From Lepisosteus oculatus (lineage: Eukaryota > Chordata > Actinopteri > Semionotiformes > Lepisosteidae): DNA of 64,000 nt. The DNA lies in assembly GCF_040954835.1 (NCBI RefSeq), contig NC_090703.1, positions 22,147,444-22,211,443 of the forward strand. The letters are read 5' to 3'. This document shows positions 46,330 to 59,439 of the stretch, piece by piece. Every line of letters starts with the position of its first letter. The stretch's first letter is position 1. Below the pieces are notes generated by a model, which made no database searches, was not told the DNA's origin, and saw nothing but the letters and a program-made list of their open reading frames with translations. Both the position numbers and the translations under genes were made by a program.

Positions 46330-46640
46330 CAGTGGCTCAAGGATAATGTTTGTCAGGAGTGAACGTGCTCAACTTGTTTCCATTGAGGTGCTTAGTGTGG
46401 GCTGGAATAACAAAGGTCACATCCACTGTCAGCCAGAGGAGAGTAGGGGTCTCAGCCGAACGATTCCGGACACTCAGGGTTTGATATCAAGGATGACTTA
46501 TTTGACATTATTTAATTCATGTCTTCCTGGTGGTCGCGGTTGTGAGCAATTAATTCGTCCACGCTTTTGGACTGACCGTATATTTCGTCTTCTGGCGACG
46601 GGAGGCTGGGGAGACAGGTTTGCTGATTTATGAAAAAAAC
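46330..46640. promoter_or_regulatory. Possible conserved noncoding element upstream of PAX9
   Basis: This GC-balanced, non-repetitive block contains AACAAAGGTCACATCC (a nuclear-receptor-like half site) and ATTTAATTCATG. It stands out from the AT-rich flank. It is inferred from texture only. Confidence 0.3.
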
Positions 46641-48709
46641 TACATGCACTGTCCTGGGGTACTTTGAATCGACTATAATTCTAATAGGTCAAATTCTACT
46701 TTCACTTTTCTCCATTTTTTTTCTTCTAAGAGATGTTTTCAAGGAAGAGTATAAATCTGGGAGAGTAATTGAGCATCACAAAACAAGGGAACCCCTATAT
46801 AAATTAAGAATGGGGGGTAGGCAGGAGATACCAACTTAACCACAGAGCAATTAACATTTTCCCAAACTGGTTCGGCTAAAATTAGGTTTTTGTTACAAAA
46901 CGTTACGTATTCTGTAGGTACGTTGTTAAATAAATGTCAGTTAACTTCAAATATACGAAAAAATAAAATAGAATATAAAACAATTATTAAGCATGATTTA
47001 AATAATTGAAAATCTCCAGCATTGCGTGTATTTCAGCTGGGATCAAAACATCTAGTGTCTCTGGCCATATTTAATATCATGAATAAGACAATAAAGCTGT
47101 CTTGTTGGTTACATACAAGCAATGCATGAAACATAGATTCCGTGAATGTCATAAAACGCGTTTTCGCACGTCATTTTGTTTTTACGTCTGTGGGTTATAT
47201 ACTTAAGATCGCTTTCCTTCCATGCCAAGATTAAAATGAGAAATACATTGAAAACCTTTTTTTAAAAATGCAAGAAAACAGCACGTTAGCGATATATACA
47301 ATTTACAGCATATTTATTTAGTAATGAGAAAGAAGCATGCATTCCTTAAGTATCAAGAGTATTAGATAATAACAAGATGTTTCTCAATCTGTGCGTGAGG
47401 TGTTCTGATAGAAGTGGAAAAGTTTTGCTTTTCTTATGTTTTGTATTTATTTCTAAAATGAAGCGATTTAATGCACCATTTCTACTTTTGTGACTTATTT
47501 TATTGAATCTATTCCCTTTTTAATTATTACATAAAGTATTTACTTAGTAAACTTAATTACGGGAAAGCATCTAGAAATATTTAATTCGAATCGTATTAAT
47601 TAGTCTCGCTCACAGCGGGATTTAAAAAATGTTAAAATGTTTTGGTGATGATGATGATGGTCTTGTCATGTACTTCTTAGGTAGATGTAGTTAATTCTAT
47701 ACAATATTAACGGTTGATCGTCTGGACAGAAATTATCGCAGGACCATTGTCAGCCGAGTACAGATTCCTGGGCAAGTCTTGCTTGCTGTGAAACTCCACC
47801 GTCCTTGTCTTTCAGCAACAGAAGCGGACTCGTGAAAGAAACAGCTGTGTGAACTGCCGGGAATCAACAACCAAAACATTTACCTTGGGCGGGATCTTAT
47901 TCGAGAGGAGTCGAAAGACAGCAGTACACAGACACCTCTACTGGTGTAGCTGGAAAGAAGAGAGAGGTGCGTTTCATTCATTTTACAGTGAACAGATGCA
48001 AGAAAGTGTCATTCTAGGTGCAAAAGTTGCATGTCTGGGATATATCGCAGAAGCCAAATGATCCCAAGTTTATAAATACAGCCGGGTAAACTGGTGTCTT
48101 AATCACATTTAAACTTGCTAAATGAGATCTCTTAAGCAGCGGTGTCCTCTGTACAAATTGACATTGCTTTTCAGCCACGTTAAATGAGCGGCATTTTCAG
48201 CATTGAAGTAGATTTAGGGGGGTTTACACTTGTCATCTCAATGCAAATGAACTAACTTATACTTGTCTTTCTTGTTTTTATTTACAAGGATGGTACCGAT
48301 TCGCAGCTATCAATTTCAAATGAAGGCCGTTTAAGAAAGCTAAGGAATCTGACTGCAAAATGATTTATTATCGAATTATTCAGCCTACAAGTCTGCTGAA
48401 CACAATAACAAATTATGTAGAATGGAATGTATATGGAATCTTAACGCTGCCCAAGCCCAAGAAAATATATATTAGTTATATTTAGTCTTTATATGCCTAT
48501 CATTATTCTTCAGCAACACATCCCTTTTTTCTATGACACCATAATTCGACTTAAATAGAAATAATATTTTACCACAGGATGAGTGACTGTAATCAATATT
48601 ATTTGTATTATTTTATTATGTCAAGTCTTAAATTAATACTGTAAGTCACCACACGGGAAATATTTTTATAAAAACTTCCGTGATTATATTCCACTCTTAA
48701 AATATTTGA

Positions 48710-48860
48710 TAAATACTGAGAAGTCGCGAGCTAGCCAGAGGGTGTTACTCTGTTTAACCACAAGAAATTAATCGCTCTTGGCTTCCCTTGAGACAACAAG
48801 AGATTACAACAAATTCTGAAAGAGCACAGTTGTCTTTTTAAGAGGGAAAGAAGAAGAAAT
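48710..48860. promoter_or_regulatory. Possible conserved noncoding element upstream of PAX9
   Basis: This short non-repetitive block includes a RUNX-like AACCACA near 48757, followed by AGAAATTAATCGC. It is a candidate by texture only. Confidence 0.22.
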
Positions 48861-50379
48861 CATTTTAGAAACAGCATTTCGACTTCACAAAGAATTCAAT
48901 AAGAGCTAAAACCCTCATCGTTATATAAATATAGTATAGGCACTTCAAGTAAAAGCAAAGTCACACTTCGTTCAGGCACGAGGTATCTATATATTTCAGC
49001 TGGTGAAAATGTATTGTCGTTTCATCTGCAAATCGCCTTGAAAAACATAAGACCACGAATAAAAATGGAGTGTCATCTATGACACAATTAAAAAAAAATT
49101 AGGTCGATAGAAAATACATCAGTGTAGTTTCAAAAAAATGTCCGATCGGTTTCATCAAGCTGCCAAAAGACACTTTAAAAAGGCAATTTAAAAACACAGC
49201 ATAGCTATAAAATATATTTTAATTGAAGGCAGGATTCGCCTTGTTCCTTGTGACCTTATTTGTGAACTTCTGAAGGATTTTCACCGCCTACAATAAAAAA
49301 TGAATGCTATCTCAGCACGCAGAAGTCTTACTGTCCTGTTTCTTATAACAGAAGTGTTCACTGCATGAATAGACAATTGCCTTAGAAAAACAACTACCTT
49401 AAACAAAATGGATGGTTTCCAATGCGAATTACAAAATGCATTTTGAACGACAAAATGCATTTCCCTCTCTAACATTTCACGATAGGCGTTTTATTTTTAT
49501 TTAAAAAAAAAAACATGTTCGGTTTAATCTGAAGCCACAGTTTTGTGGTTTGTGGCAAATAGCTTGGAATTGATAGGTCACTTGCAAACGGTGAATTGCG
49601 CTTTTATACAATGAATATATCATTGTAGACTAGTCTGATGTTACATAAGATTATAAAAGCGTTTGCATATGAAAAGTCCCTGCTCTTTTCTCTTTGCAAT
49701 GAAAATAATATTATAGATTATAAGGATGATTTGAGCACATTGGAGGTTCATATTTTCACCGTAAACTGAAAGACACACACATGCGTAAGGCCGACGTAAC
49801 GTAACATCGTATCCACACCACTAAACTCTTTCTTTCTTCCAGTCTGCCTCTTTAAAATACATGTAATAACATTAAATAGACATACGAAATGTCAGCTGTA
49901 TATACCAGTAGCATTTGAATAATAAAATATTTATAAAATAATTTAATTAATAAAGTTACGATCAGATGTAATATTAAAAAGGGAAATGTTTACATTCATA
50001 AAGACATTTATATATTTTTTATAAATGTCATTTTTGTATTCTTTTCTACCGTAGAGAGGTAATTTCTTAACTAAATGGCGACCTCGTCATAACATGAAGG
50101 TACTGCAGCCTGTAAACTGTTCGTTCATACATTTGAACTGTACTATAGTACATCTACGTAGGTATACATTTTACGTCGCCTTACAATTACATTCAACGAT
50201 AGGCTTATGCAAATATATGACCAAAGCACTGTCTTCATCTAAAATGCATCAATACATTTGTATCTTGTAAATTCACAGTAAATTGACCTTCGTGTTATTC
50301 TGAATGTTATTTTAGCTGTATTAGACTATTTACAACAATAACTATCAAAATCAAATAAAGAAAAAAGCGATATAAATGA

Positions 50380-50650
50380 CAGAGAGAATCAGCAGTAGTC
50401 GCGCAAGGCCAGTTAGACAGGTTTCATTCCCGTGCCTCTTAGAAGTCATGCTGATTATTAATCCTTACGGGTAAATATATCGGAATAAATGCCAACTGAC
50501 CAAAGATAGTATTAATGGTTTTGTTACCCACGAGGGAGCCGTGCTATGTGAGATTCTGGCAGTGATTAAATTTTCCAGATAAAAAAGTGAATTTTGCTGT
50601 CCGACCGCCTGTTTAAATATTGAAGAATGTCAGATTCTTGTAAGTGGGTG
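50380..50650. promoter_or_regulatory. Possible conserved noncoding element upstream of PAX9
   Basis: This is a non-repetitive block with homeodomain-type cores (GATTATTAATCC, AGTATTAATGG, GTGATTAAATTT) and GC-containing stretches unlike its neighbours. It is inferred from texture only. Confidence 0.3.
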
Positions 50651-51825
50651 CTTAAATGTACACTATACATTAGTAAAATAAAGATAAGTGTTTCTTTATA
50701 CTTCCCAAAGTTCAATTATTCAGCTGTTTCTTGTGTATGCGTGTGTTTATACTCTGTTTTAGTCATTTTAGTCATTTTATTTTATTGAACAAGTTTGACT
50801 ATTTGTATATTACAATTGTATTAGTAAGGTTTTCAGCTATATGGGTTTTCCTGTTTTTTTCATGGAATGTGTATTATTACGGTAACCAGTTTATTCGAAG
50901 CTTAGCCTTTCCAAGACAAGTTAATACATAGTATTTTGAATTTAATTGAATTTTCATTTGCTGAGTCTGCTGGAAATGATATAAAACGTAAATACTGTTT
51001 AGAAATATTTCGCATTTCGATTTTTAGTGAAAGGAAATAAAATTGTCATACGTTCACTTAAAATGTGTCCCGTCGTCGTTCGCAACAAAAATAAAGATAG
51101 TCGAAGTACAGTAGCTGAATATTCCAAAGCAATTCTTCTTAAATTAATTTATGTCAAGGCTGTCGTGCTAATTAGCTAAACAAATAGTATAGTTAGTAAC
51201 TATACTAATTGGTACTAGAACAATCGTTTTTGTTTCTCCTGGGGAATGTTTATTTTTATTTTATAAAACCATTTCTAAGAACACAAAGTAATATATTTTA
51301 CAGTTTTTGTTTTCTGGTCTGAAATTTGTTTTTGATACGTAATAAGTTTACAGACTACGTTATGATTTTTTTTAGAAAACATACACATTTACCTTTTAGC
51401 TCGAAAGTCACAAACACAAATTAAAGCTTTATACATATCCACCTAACATAAATACAGAGCAGTATAACATCATAATTAGGCTGAGTATTTGTATTGTTGG
51501 AAGTTAACTGAAAACTGTACGCAGTCTCAGAAAAGAAGATTAATCTTGTGGCCAGGTGCTTTAATATTTCATCTTCTGTAATTCAGATAATTTCGTCACA
51601 TTAGGATATGCATAATGCAAAACTAAACTCGTACATTAGGTGGAAATACCGCTTTTGAGCAATTATCATTGTAAACGTACTTGGAATCATTAGTTGAAAT
51701 AGTGGGCCTCTACAATTTATTGAGATGAAAATCGGTTCAATAATCTCAGTCGGTAAAGCGTGTGGTATTTACCTATTATCACGGAGTAGTTTAAATCGGT
51801 GTGTTTCACCTTAAAAGAACACAGA

Positions 51826-52045
51826 TTAAAACGCAGGACAATTCCTTGATCTGTTTCTAGAATTTTGGAGGTTAGTAGTTTGATTCGAGGGTCTGATCTT
51901 GAAAGAAGCCAGAGTACAGGCTTCAACAATGTGGCTTGGTGGCTTGTTCCAGACTCCCACAACCCTTTGGGTAAAGAAGTGCCTCCCCGTTCTCGATTTT
52001 CTACGCACTTCCACATTGTTTCTAAATAATGTTTCCCTCAAAGAC
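51826..52045 (-). mobile_element. LINE ORF2 C-terminal remnant
   Basis: On the - strand it encodes GRHFFTQRVVGVWNKPPSHI followed by VEACTLASFK. This is the familiar FFTQRVVxxWN motif at the end of fish LINE (CR1/L2-like) reverse transcriptase ORFs. Only this tail is present, so it is a 5'-truncated dead copy. Confidence 0.8.
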
Positions 52046-52439
52046 TCGACTTAATGGGTTAAAACAACCTCCTTTTCATTGCTAAACATGGTGTTTGGCA
52101 CACACGGTCTTACACGCACCACATAAATGCCACATATCAAACGTCGTTGGCGGAATTTGCTTTCGAATTTTGTTTTGCTGGTTGTCCTAACTCTTCTAAA
52201 AAAAATGAAATGCGCGAGTGTACGCTTAGCCTTCCTCGTTCCTGTATTCGGTGACTAAACAACTTAATCAGTGCAAGCGCTCCCTTTGTCTGCCTCCTTT
52301 ATTTCAGAATTTGTCTGGAGAAGTATTTGTAATACAAAATTGTGTAAAGCGTCACAAAGCAATAACAACCTAATTGTATTACTATTTCTGTTTTGTGCAG
52401 CAAGTGTTCAGCCGAAAAATAAATAAAGACATGTCTGGT

Positions 52440-52680
52440 GAACTAATGACTGCTTTCTGTTTTATTACGAATTTTACAACGTTAGAGCCGCCATAACTTT
52501 CCAACGATCATCAATAAAATTTTACTACGAGAAGGACGCCATGGGTCTGAAGGCCTTTTGCACATATTAAAGAGTTACTGCTTTTGTATGTTAACCCATC
52601 AGGCCAGTGGTACCTTTTCCATTAGTCAACGTCTGTACTGCTGACCGAGGTAGGATATCCCTTCAAAAGTAATAACGGAA
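52440..52680. promoter_or_regulatory. Possible conserved noncoding element
   Basis: This high-complexity block includes GAGCCGCCATAACTTTCC and CATCAATAAAATTTTAC (HOX/CDX-like core), flanked by plain AT-rich DNA. It is inferred from texture only. Confidence 0.3.
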
Positions 52681-55445
52681 AAATATCTGCAGTTGGACAA
52701 CCAGACAGTTGGGGAGAATAAGTCAAGACGCAGAACACTAAAGGTATGTTTTATCCCATCTTCATCCCATTGCCAATGACTGTCAAGCCTGTCATCCATC
52801 ATCGTCCGCGTTGTTTTTGTTAGGTTTGAATATTGTTAATGAGGTTTATCTTTAACTAAAATACCTATGGCACATCTCTCTGACAAGCGTCTAACTGCTA
52901 AGACGACATATAGAAATATACATATATAGGTTTGCTGTGATTTACCACGAAACGTGCTACACGTTTAACTTATTATAAGGCAATTGAAAAACAGTTTTAT
53001 CGAGAATCATTTATCGTGCTATTGTTCAGATTTTTGTCAGATGTCAAATTTCCAGAATAAAATAAAACCACCTTTATGCGAATTTAGAAGTAAAATTAAA
53101 ATTCGCACATATATAAAAATAGAACAGAAACATAATAAAGTCGTTTAATTAACAAAGTTCTCTTGAGAAGACAAAATGTGTTATTAACGATGTTGTGGTT
53201 CTGTTCGAATAACGTTCCATTGGAAGATTATACAGTATACAGTCTGGACACTAAGCTGATATAAACACATTTTCTATACTAAAATGTTACAAATTCAACA
53301 ATAATTGGAAATAAACTTACTAACACGAGATTTCTTAACAAGACTGTTAACATACGGCTTAGGTTAGCGTTGATATGATTGTATAATGGATATTTGAGTT
53401 CACGTGATATATTCCGTCATTTTCTGATTTTCGAAACTGTTTTTTGTGTCAATTTAGTTGTTTAGTTCCATTTAATCTAACGGTGTGTCTATTTTTTATT
53501 ATTTCAACGAAATCTTCAAAATGGTTATTTTACCTGTTTTCCAATCTTTCTAAATTCAACACTAAAAACCAATTCCACCGAACTCTAGTGTGGATATTTC
53601 TACACGCAGTTCAGATAACCTACTGCTTTAAGAACTTTGATTACCAGTTCATTTCATTGTCAATTTATATGAATTACTTCGCTTTTCTATAGGCTGCCTT
53701 TGTTTTGCCAAGAAGAAGGAATAAATGAAAAGGAAAGGTGGCGGACTTAACTCACGCACACACTGCGTATATCTTTTAAAGTGCCATTATTTTCTGAGAA
53801 AGTGGAAATCGATTTAACATTTCTCTCTTTTCTAATATAAAAACTATGGTTTGGCACAATGGACAGAAGGTAAGTGTTTGAGAGTGAATACAGACTTTAA
53901 GCAAGTGCTTATCGAAACCAGATAATGCACGCTAAATAATGAATGGGTGTTTTATCGGCGAAATGATGAACTAGCTGACAACATGTTTACAAACATTTTT
54001 TATTTATTGAACCCTCCATCAATAAATTCATTCATTCAAAATTGAGGCTAGTTTCAGGACCCTTTTACCGTCGCAACGGGATTAGTGGACTGTTAGGGTG
54101 ACGCTTTCTCTAGTTTATATTAATATAATGCATATGCCACATACTGTACATTAAACAAATGTTTCTTAAACTACCCGAATCCCAAATTCCATTGTCGTGT
54201 AGGTGACAGATGCGCAAGAACCTTTTCAACAAGTCTTCAATATATCTCATGCAAAGCGGCACCGTTAATTGTGTATGATTCACTGAGACGTAACGTAATT
54301 CATTAGGAAATTACGTTAATAGAAAAACTTTTTTCAAAGAAGCAAGATTATCAGCGTGTGAAGTGACAATAAGAAAGCGTCATTTGGAATGGTTCTAAAA
54401 TTTCCGTAAGCGACTTTAAAAGCAGAAAATAATGTTATTCTCTTTCCAACGGATTTTGTTATTAAATATTTAATTGTGCATTAAATATTTAACGTAATTG
54501 GGAATCACATACGATATACATTCTCTTTTCTCTTGAGTCAATATTTACCACGATATTATAAAGCATTGGTACAGGGACTTCAGTTACTAATATGTTTGTA
54601 TGTTTTTGTATATAAAACGCCAACGCATAAAACGACACCACGCTGTTAGAGCACGTCAGTGTATTCTTACCAAGTTTCAACTGATTTTTGGCTAACACAA
54701 ATATTTCTGCCAGATTCAACATAAACGTAAACGCTTTCTGAAATTCAGTTGAATGGAGTAAATTCCTTAAGAGGACAAAAACAAGGTTATGATGTTTTTA
54801 ATAATCTATCATTTTTACAGCTGCGAGTCTTGTCAGCTGTTTTTCGTCATCATTAAATATTACATTTCCTGCTTGTCCAGGATTAAATTTACTTTTTGTC
54901 ACCTACAGTATTTCAAATAATCTAAGTATCAGTGTTAAGTAACTTCAAAATCATATTGTATGATTTCACAACTGTGTGACGCTCTCGTTCTATACTTACA
55001 GGTTAAAGGGCATTGAAAAAGCAACCAGAATTTTAAAAAAATATACACGATATTTTTTTATTTTAATATCAACAGACAACGTGTTGAAATGTAAATCATT
55101 ATTATTGTATTGTGAGTCCGAAATTGTATTTCCTCTAACACAAATGTAAATGACGTGCTAATAATAATACTGATACACTGAGTTAGTAAGAACCCTTTTT
55201 TCAAGCTGAATCACCTGTTTTTAAGAAGCCAACTAGTGTGTCTTGATTTCTTAACGATTTCTTAACCATGATTTTAATTCATAGCATTTGTTAATATGAT
55301 AAAAACCCAGTCATCTCCTTGAAGAAAGAGAGATAAAAAGCACTTTGTAGCAAAATGCTTTGAAGCAAAATGTTGGGTTCCCAGACTAGCTCGATGCCGC
55401 AAAAATTGGATTACTAGTTTAGATGCTGTACTGTACTAGAATGCA

Positions 55446-55459
55446 GCGCCACCTGCTGA
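55446..55459 (-). promoter_or_regulatory. CTCF-like motif
   Basis: On the - strand it reads TCAGCAGGTGGCGC, which agrees with most of the CTCF core. Its orientation is opposite to the motif at 7273, so the two would be convergent around SLC25A21 and PAX9. Binding is inferred. Confidence 0.35.
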
Positions 55460-55954
55460 GTTAACGAGTGTTAACGTTTAAAATTTGTTGCGTCTTATAT
55501 ACAATACATACTGTAGGATCATCCCTTTGGATTTTGAAGATGGGATTCACTATTTTTATCTGAACTTAAAAAAACACAGCGTTTACTTATTTTAGGTTTT
55601 AAAACCAACACCCATGTAGAATATAGATCTAATTCAGAATGATATGGAATTACGGTTAAGGATTGTTTAGTCCCGAAGAGATGGTTGTCAATTCCAAGTA
55701 AAGACGGTTATCTGTGTGAAACCAAAATATGCATTCTGAAAGACGACAATTGAGAAAAATAGCCCTCTCCACTCTTCCGTTGTCTTTCTTATAAATTGTT
55801 GATTTTTAGTTTAACATAAGCTTTAACAGTAGTATTAGTCCTCTAATCCTGTAATGGCAGTGAAGACTGTAAAAAAGCACCATCCAAGTTCAGACTCACC
55901 ACATAAATTACCTCTTGCAAACAACAGAACTTTTCGGTAGGGCAATAAGCGCTG

Positions 55955-56040
55955 TTCAACTCAATTCAATTCAATTCAAGGTGTTTTTTAGCATGACCGA
56001 TGGGTACAATCAGTGTTGGCAAAGCAAATAAAAATAAATG
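55955..56040 (-). mobile_element. LINE-type 3' tail fragment
   Basis: TCAATTCAATTCAATTCAAG followed by GTGTTTTTTAGCATGACC and CAGTGTTGGCAAAGCAAA is, in reverse orientation, a tail with ATTGAA repeats familiar from fish retroposons. Only the end remains. Confidence 0.5.
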
Positions 56041-56399
56041 TTTCTCACATCCACGTTAAACGTGTAAATACCCGGGCCTAAACGCCACCTTTCAAATTAA
56101 CAGTTTCTTGTGACTGACTCGGTAATTCGGGTTTGACAGCAACACAGTACTAATATGACCGCAAACAGGCTGAGGTCTCCTTGCACATGATACATCATAT
56201 GATTTCAAAACATTATTTTTAACCCCATCTTTCAAACGTTTTCTGCTTTCTAGTTACATACGTGGTAAAAATTAAGTAACGCGCATAACGGATCTATATG
56301 CCATAAAAAGACGCACCTATAAATAAGAATAAGAATTGCGAAGACTAACGAAGAAAAACATTTATATATATATATGTTTAGCCATATAGCTATAGCCAG

Positions 56400-56671
56400 C
56401 AGCTACAGTATATCACGTTGTAACTCACAACTGGCAACCCATTTCTGCTAATCAGGTGTGAGCCTGGTCAGTACCTGGAAGGGAGGCCTCTTGGGAAAGC
56501 TAAGCTAAGGAAGAGGTGTTAGTTGGACCAGTAGGGAGCCCTCATCCTGCAGTCTTTGTGGGTCCTAATGCACCAGTAGCATGACGGGGACACCATACTG
56601 TAAAAAGGAGCCGTCCTTCGGATGAGAGCAGGAGTTTAACCCCGGTGTCCTGGACATATTTCCCATTGGTT
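56400..56671 (+). mobile_element. 5S rRNA-derived SINE, 3'-truncated
   Basis: It has the 5S-derived head (AGGTGTGAGCCTGGTCAGTA, CCTGGAAGGGAGGCCTC) and part of the body (CCGTCCTTCGGATGAGAG, GTGTCCTGGACATATTTCCC). It stops abruptly before the tail, so this copy was broken after insertion. The CTCF-like segment of the family has decayed to CCAGTAGGGAGCCC. Confidence 0.85.
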
Positions 56672-57546
56672 ACATGTAGTATCTGTACTCCGACAGCGCT
56701 CGTTCAGGAAACCGAGCTATAAACATTGCGATTCCTCCTCGGAATAATTAAATTAGATTTCAGAAGGGGAAATCAAAGTAAGTAATTTTGAAAACCGAAT
56801 TTAACATGAACATCGAAGTCTTCGGGGTTTTGTCCGCTCTTTAAAAATCTATTAAAAATACAACGGGTTTGTATTCCAGACTTTCGGAGTTTTCAAGTAC
56901 AGTATATACAAAAACTAAGCATTTGTCTCTGAAGGTCTCGGGCAAAATGTTAACTATCAATTATATTGTTGACATAAGGATTACTTAAAAAAATATCGTT
57001 GCACATTTTACCTAAATGCCGTTATTGTTGAATTACATTATTTGTATTGGTTCATTAGAGGTGTACAGTGCACATACACTTTAATCAAATAACAATTGCC
57101 CCAGCAATCAAAAACAGAACATGTTTGACGTGGTCCCAAAACTAAAATGGACAGAAAGAAATGAACGTAGAAATCGAGCAAAAAAAAAAGGAAAAAGAAC
57201 GTTCATAAATTGCTGTTCAATTATTGTGAGATTGGCATATTATGCGAATCTTGAAATTAAAACCAATACATTCTGATTTTATTATGGAATAATTTTAAAC
57301 ACATCCTCTCTCACCGAGTGTCCTGGATTGCTGGGTGGGATTAGTTGATTAATTTAAAATGTGGTTCATTCGGACGCAATTCAAGTATAGCAAAGCAGTA
57401 GAAAATTAAGATATAGACCTGCACATTTGTTGTCCTACTGATTATGGGAAAGATTTCAACTGCCTGAATTCTAGGATTTGGATAAATATTTAAACATTAA
57501 AAAAGTGTTCTTAGTAAAACAGAACACTGAACACTTCACTGTAAAT
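56672..57546. other. Flank without recognised features
   Basis: This is AT-rich single-copy-looking DNA. I see no gene, repeat or clear regulatory island in it. Confidence 0.6.
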
Positions 57547-57562
57547 ATCATCATCACCATCA

Positions 57563-57604
<42 letters not shown>
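57547..57604. repeat. ATC/ATT microsatellite
   Basis: An ATC run passes into a pure TTA run of about 13 units. It produces an artefactual run of isoleucines in an open frame on the - strand. Confidence 0.95.
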
Positions 57605-57606
<2 letters not shown>

Positions 57607-57914
57607 CTCTTCAGGATAAGCTCACCAAGATCTTGAGGCTGTGTGGCTATATAAGAGAATGTTTTCCCATTCCAGGTCTTGGAAAGCCACAATTCAGCTG
57701 GAATTATGGATTTTCCTTTCATCATCGTCCTTTAGACACCTAATTTGATTAATTTAGAAGTGTAAATTACTCTTAATGAAAATGCTGACACAATGTAGCT
57801 CACTGAACCACAGTTGGCATTTCCTGTCATATCTGAGTTTCTAATCTAAACAAAAAAAAATCCTTCAAATCTCTTTAAAAAAATCACATTTCAAGTTTTT
57901 AAGAATCAGGTAAT

Positions 57915-58165
57915 CATGGTGGGGTGGAGAAAAAGTTTGTATTTTCTCCATGTGTTCGGATGTGTTTTCTCTGCATGCCTCAGTTTCCTCCCACAGTCTA
58001 AAGACATACTGGTTGGTACATTAGTGTGAGTGTGTGTGCCCTGCCCTGAAATGGACTGGCAAACTGTCCAGGGTGTACCCTGCCTTGAGCCCATTGCTTG
58101 CTGTGATTGGCTGTGGCTCCTGCACATCTCTAAGTGTGATAATGCATTTAGCAAATGGATTGTGA
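57915..58165 (+). mobile_element. V-SINE, incomplete head
   Basis: The body words are clear: CCTCCCACAGTCTAAAGACA, GGTGTACCCTGCCTTGAGC, CCATTGCTTGCTGTGATTGG and the end GCAAATGGATTGTGAA. The tRNA-like head is mostly missing. Confidence 0.82.
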
Positions 58166-58959
58166 ATCTCCAAGAATAGGGCTCATCAGCCCTCATTCGA
58201 AGAAGAGGCTGCAAAGAAAATTATTGTATTATAATGAGATTCAGAATACTTGGTAGATGCTGTTTACTCACACCATCAAATCATCACTATGAGAGTGGGC
58301 TGTTTTAAAACTGTTTCATTACTGGCTCCTTATAGTAAGGTCAAATACTTTAGCTTCTAGCTGCAAAGTCTTTGCTCTACATATTATGTGTACTGAACAT
58401 AGATTCCAGCTGAATGGCCTGAGAAACAAGACCTGCCTCTTTAAATAAATCATTTCAGACACATCAGATTGTCCGACGTATTACATCAAGTGTGTGCAAC
58501 ACTGAGAGACAGATTACAAGTCTCAAATTTCAATGAGAAAGTAGATCCCATACAAAATGCCAAAGTAATTTTAAAATAAAATTTAGCCAACTGACACTAT
58601 ATTAGCCAACTGACAACTCTATATTTATTTTTCAGAATGTCCATAATTAAATATTTTTTAGTCCTAAATTCATAAAGACATCTATATGCAATGTTATTAA
58701 AACCAAGAGTTATGTTGAAAGAAGGCTTTGAAAGACTCACCAATTTACTATTAACACGCAAATGCTTCCCAAAGAATGTGAGTGTTCAGTTATACCCAAT
58801 TTTTCCCCCATCTCAATATCTGAGTTGTATCTGTGGCCTTGACAGATGACACAGTAGCAAGAGGAACAGAGAATACTTTGAGGTGCAATGCCTGGACAGC
58901 AGACAATGTTTTCCACATTGCACTGTTTCTACTCAAGTCAAGCTGGATGCCTGAAGAGG

Positions 58960-59165
58960 TGACCTGTTCTCAGATAGGGTATATGAAACCCCAAAAGAGT
59001 TGCAGTTGCAAGAGCTGCCAAAGGTGCTTCCACCATATATTTGACTCAGGGGGTGAATACTTATGCAATTGACATCTTTGTGTTTTTGATTTTTGTTTAA
59101 TCTGCTGATATTTCACTTCTATCAACCTTAAGAGCATTCAGTGTGATTATTTTAAAAAGCATATT
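58960..59165 (+). mobile_element. Tc1/mariner 3' remnant
   Basis: One frame reads KRVAVARAAKGASTIY, matching the C terminus of Tc1-like transposases. It is followed by ACTCAGGGGGTGAATACTTA, a hallmark of the 3' end of fish Tc1 elements. The upstream 58840-58960 may belong to the same copy but is too decayed to read. Confidence 0.7.
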
Positions 59166-59439
59166 TAATACTTGTAATCCAGCAGACAATGGGTCATCAT
59201 TATAAAGGAGAGGTTACTATTGAGAGAAACTGTTTTAGGAGTCACCAACCTGATCCTTCTAGAGTCCCAATTTAGTAGGTTTTGTAGGTCATCATAACCC
59301 TGATCCCATCACTGCCAGCATTACACATGAGTTTTTCCGCATTTTAACTGGGATGAAGGGATCCTATCTCTTCATCTCAGTTCCTAGTATTATGATGCGT
59401 CTTTCAGGACCCTATGCAGACAGCACAATCCAGAAGGGA

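Larger units (their letters stand above)
44251..51820. other. PAX9 upstream flank, transposon-poor
   Basis: About 7.5 kb contains no gene, SINE or LINE that I recognise. Islands of complex sequence occur at 46330-46640, 48710-48860 and 50380-50650. The open frame at 46220-46633 (137 codons, +) has no recognisable domain, lacks gene context and is not called. A short CA/TA tract lies at 46029-46050. Confidence 0.7.
52046..55954. other. PAX9 distal flank
   Basis: No gene was recognised here. A candidate regulatory island lies at 52440-52680 and a CTCF-like motif at 55446-55459. The rest is AT-rich and unremarkable. Confidence 0.65.

Noticed and set aside
46220..46633. 137-codon open frame, + strand, upstream of PAX9
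   Set aside because: No domain or splice context; overlaps a block better explained as noncoding.
57471..57725. Open frame with poly-isoleucine
   Set aside because: Caused by the TTA microsatellite at 57547-57604.
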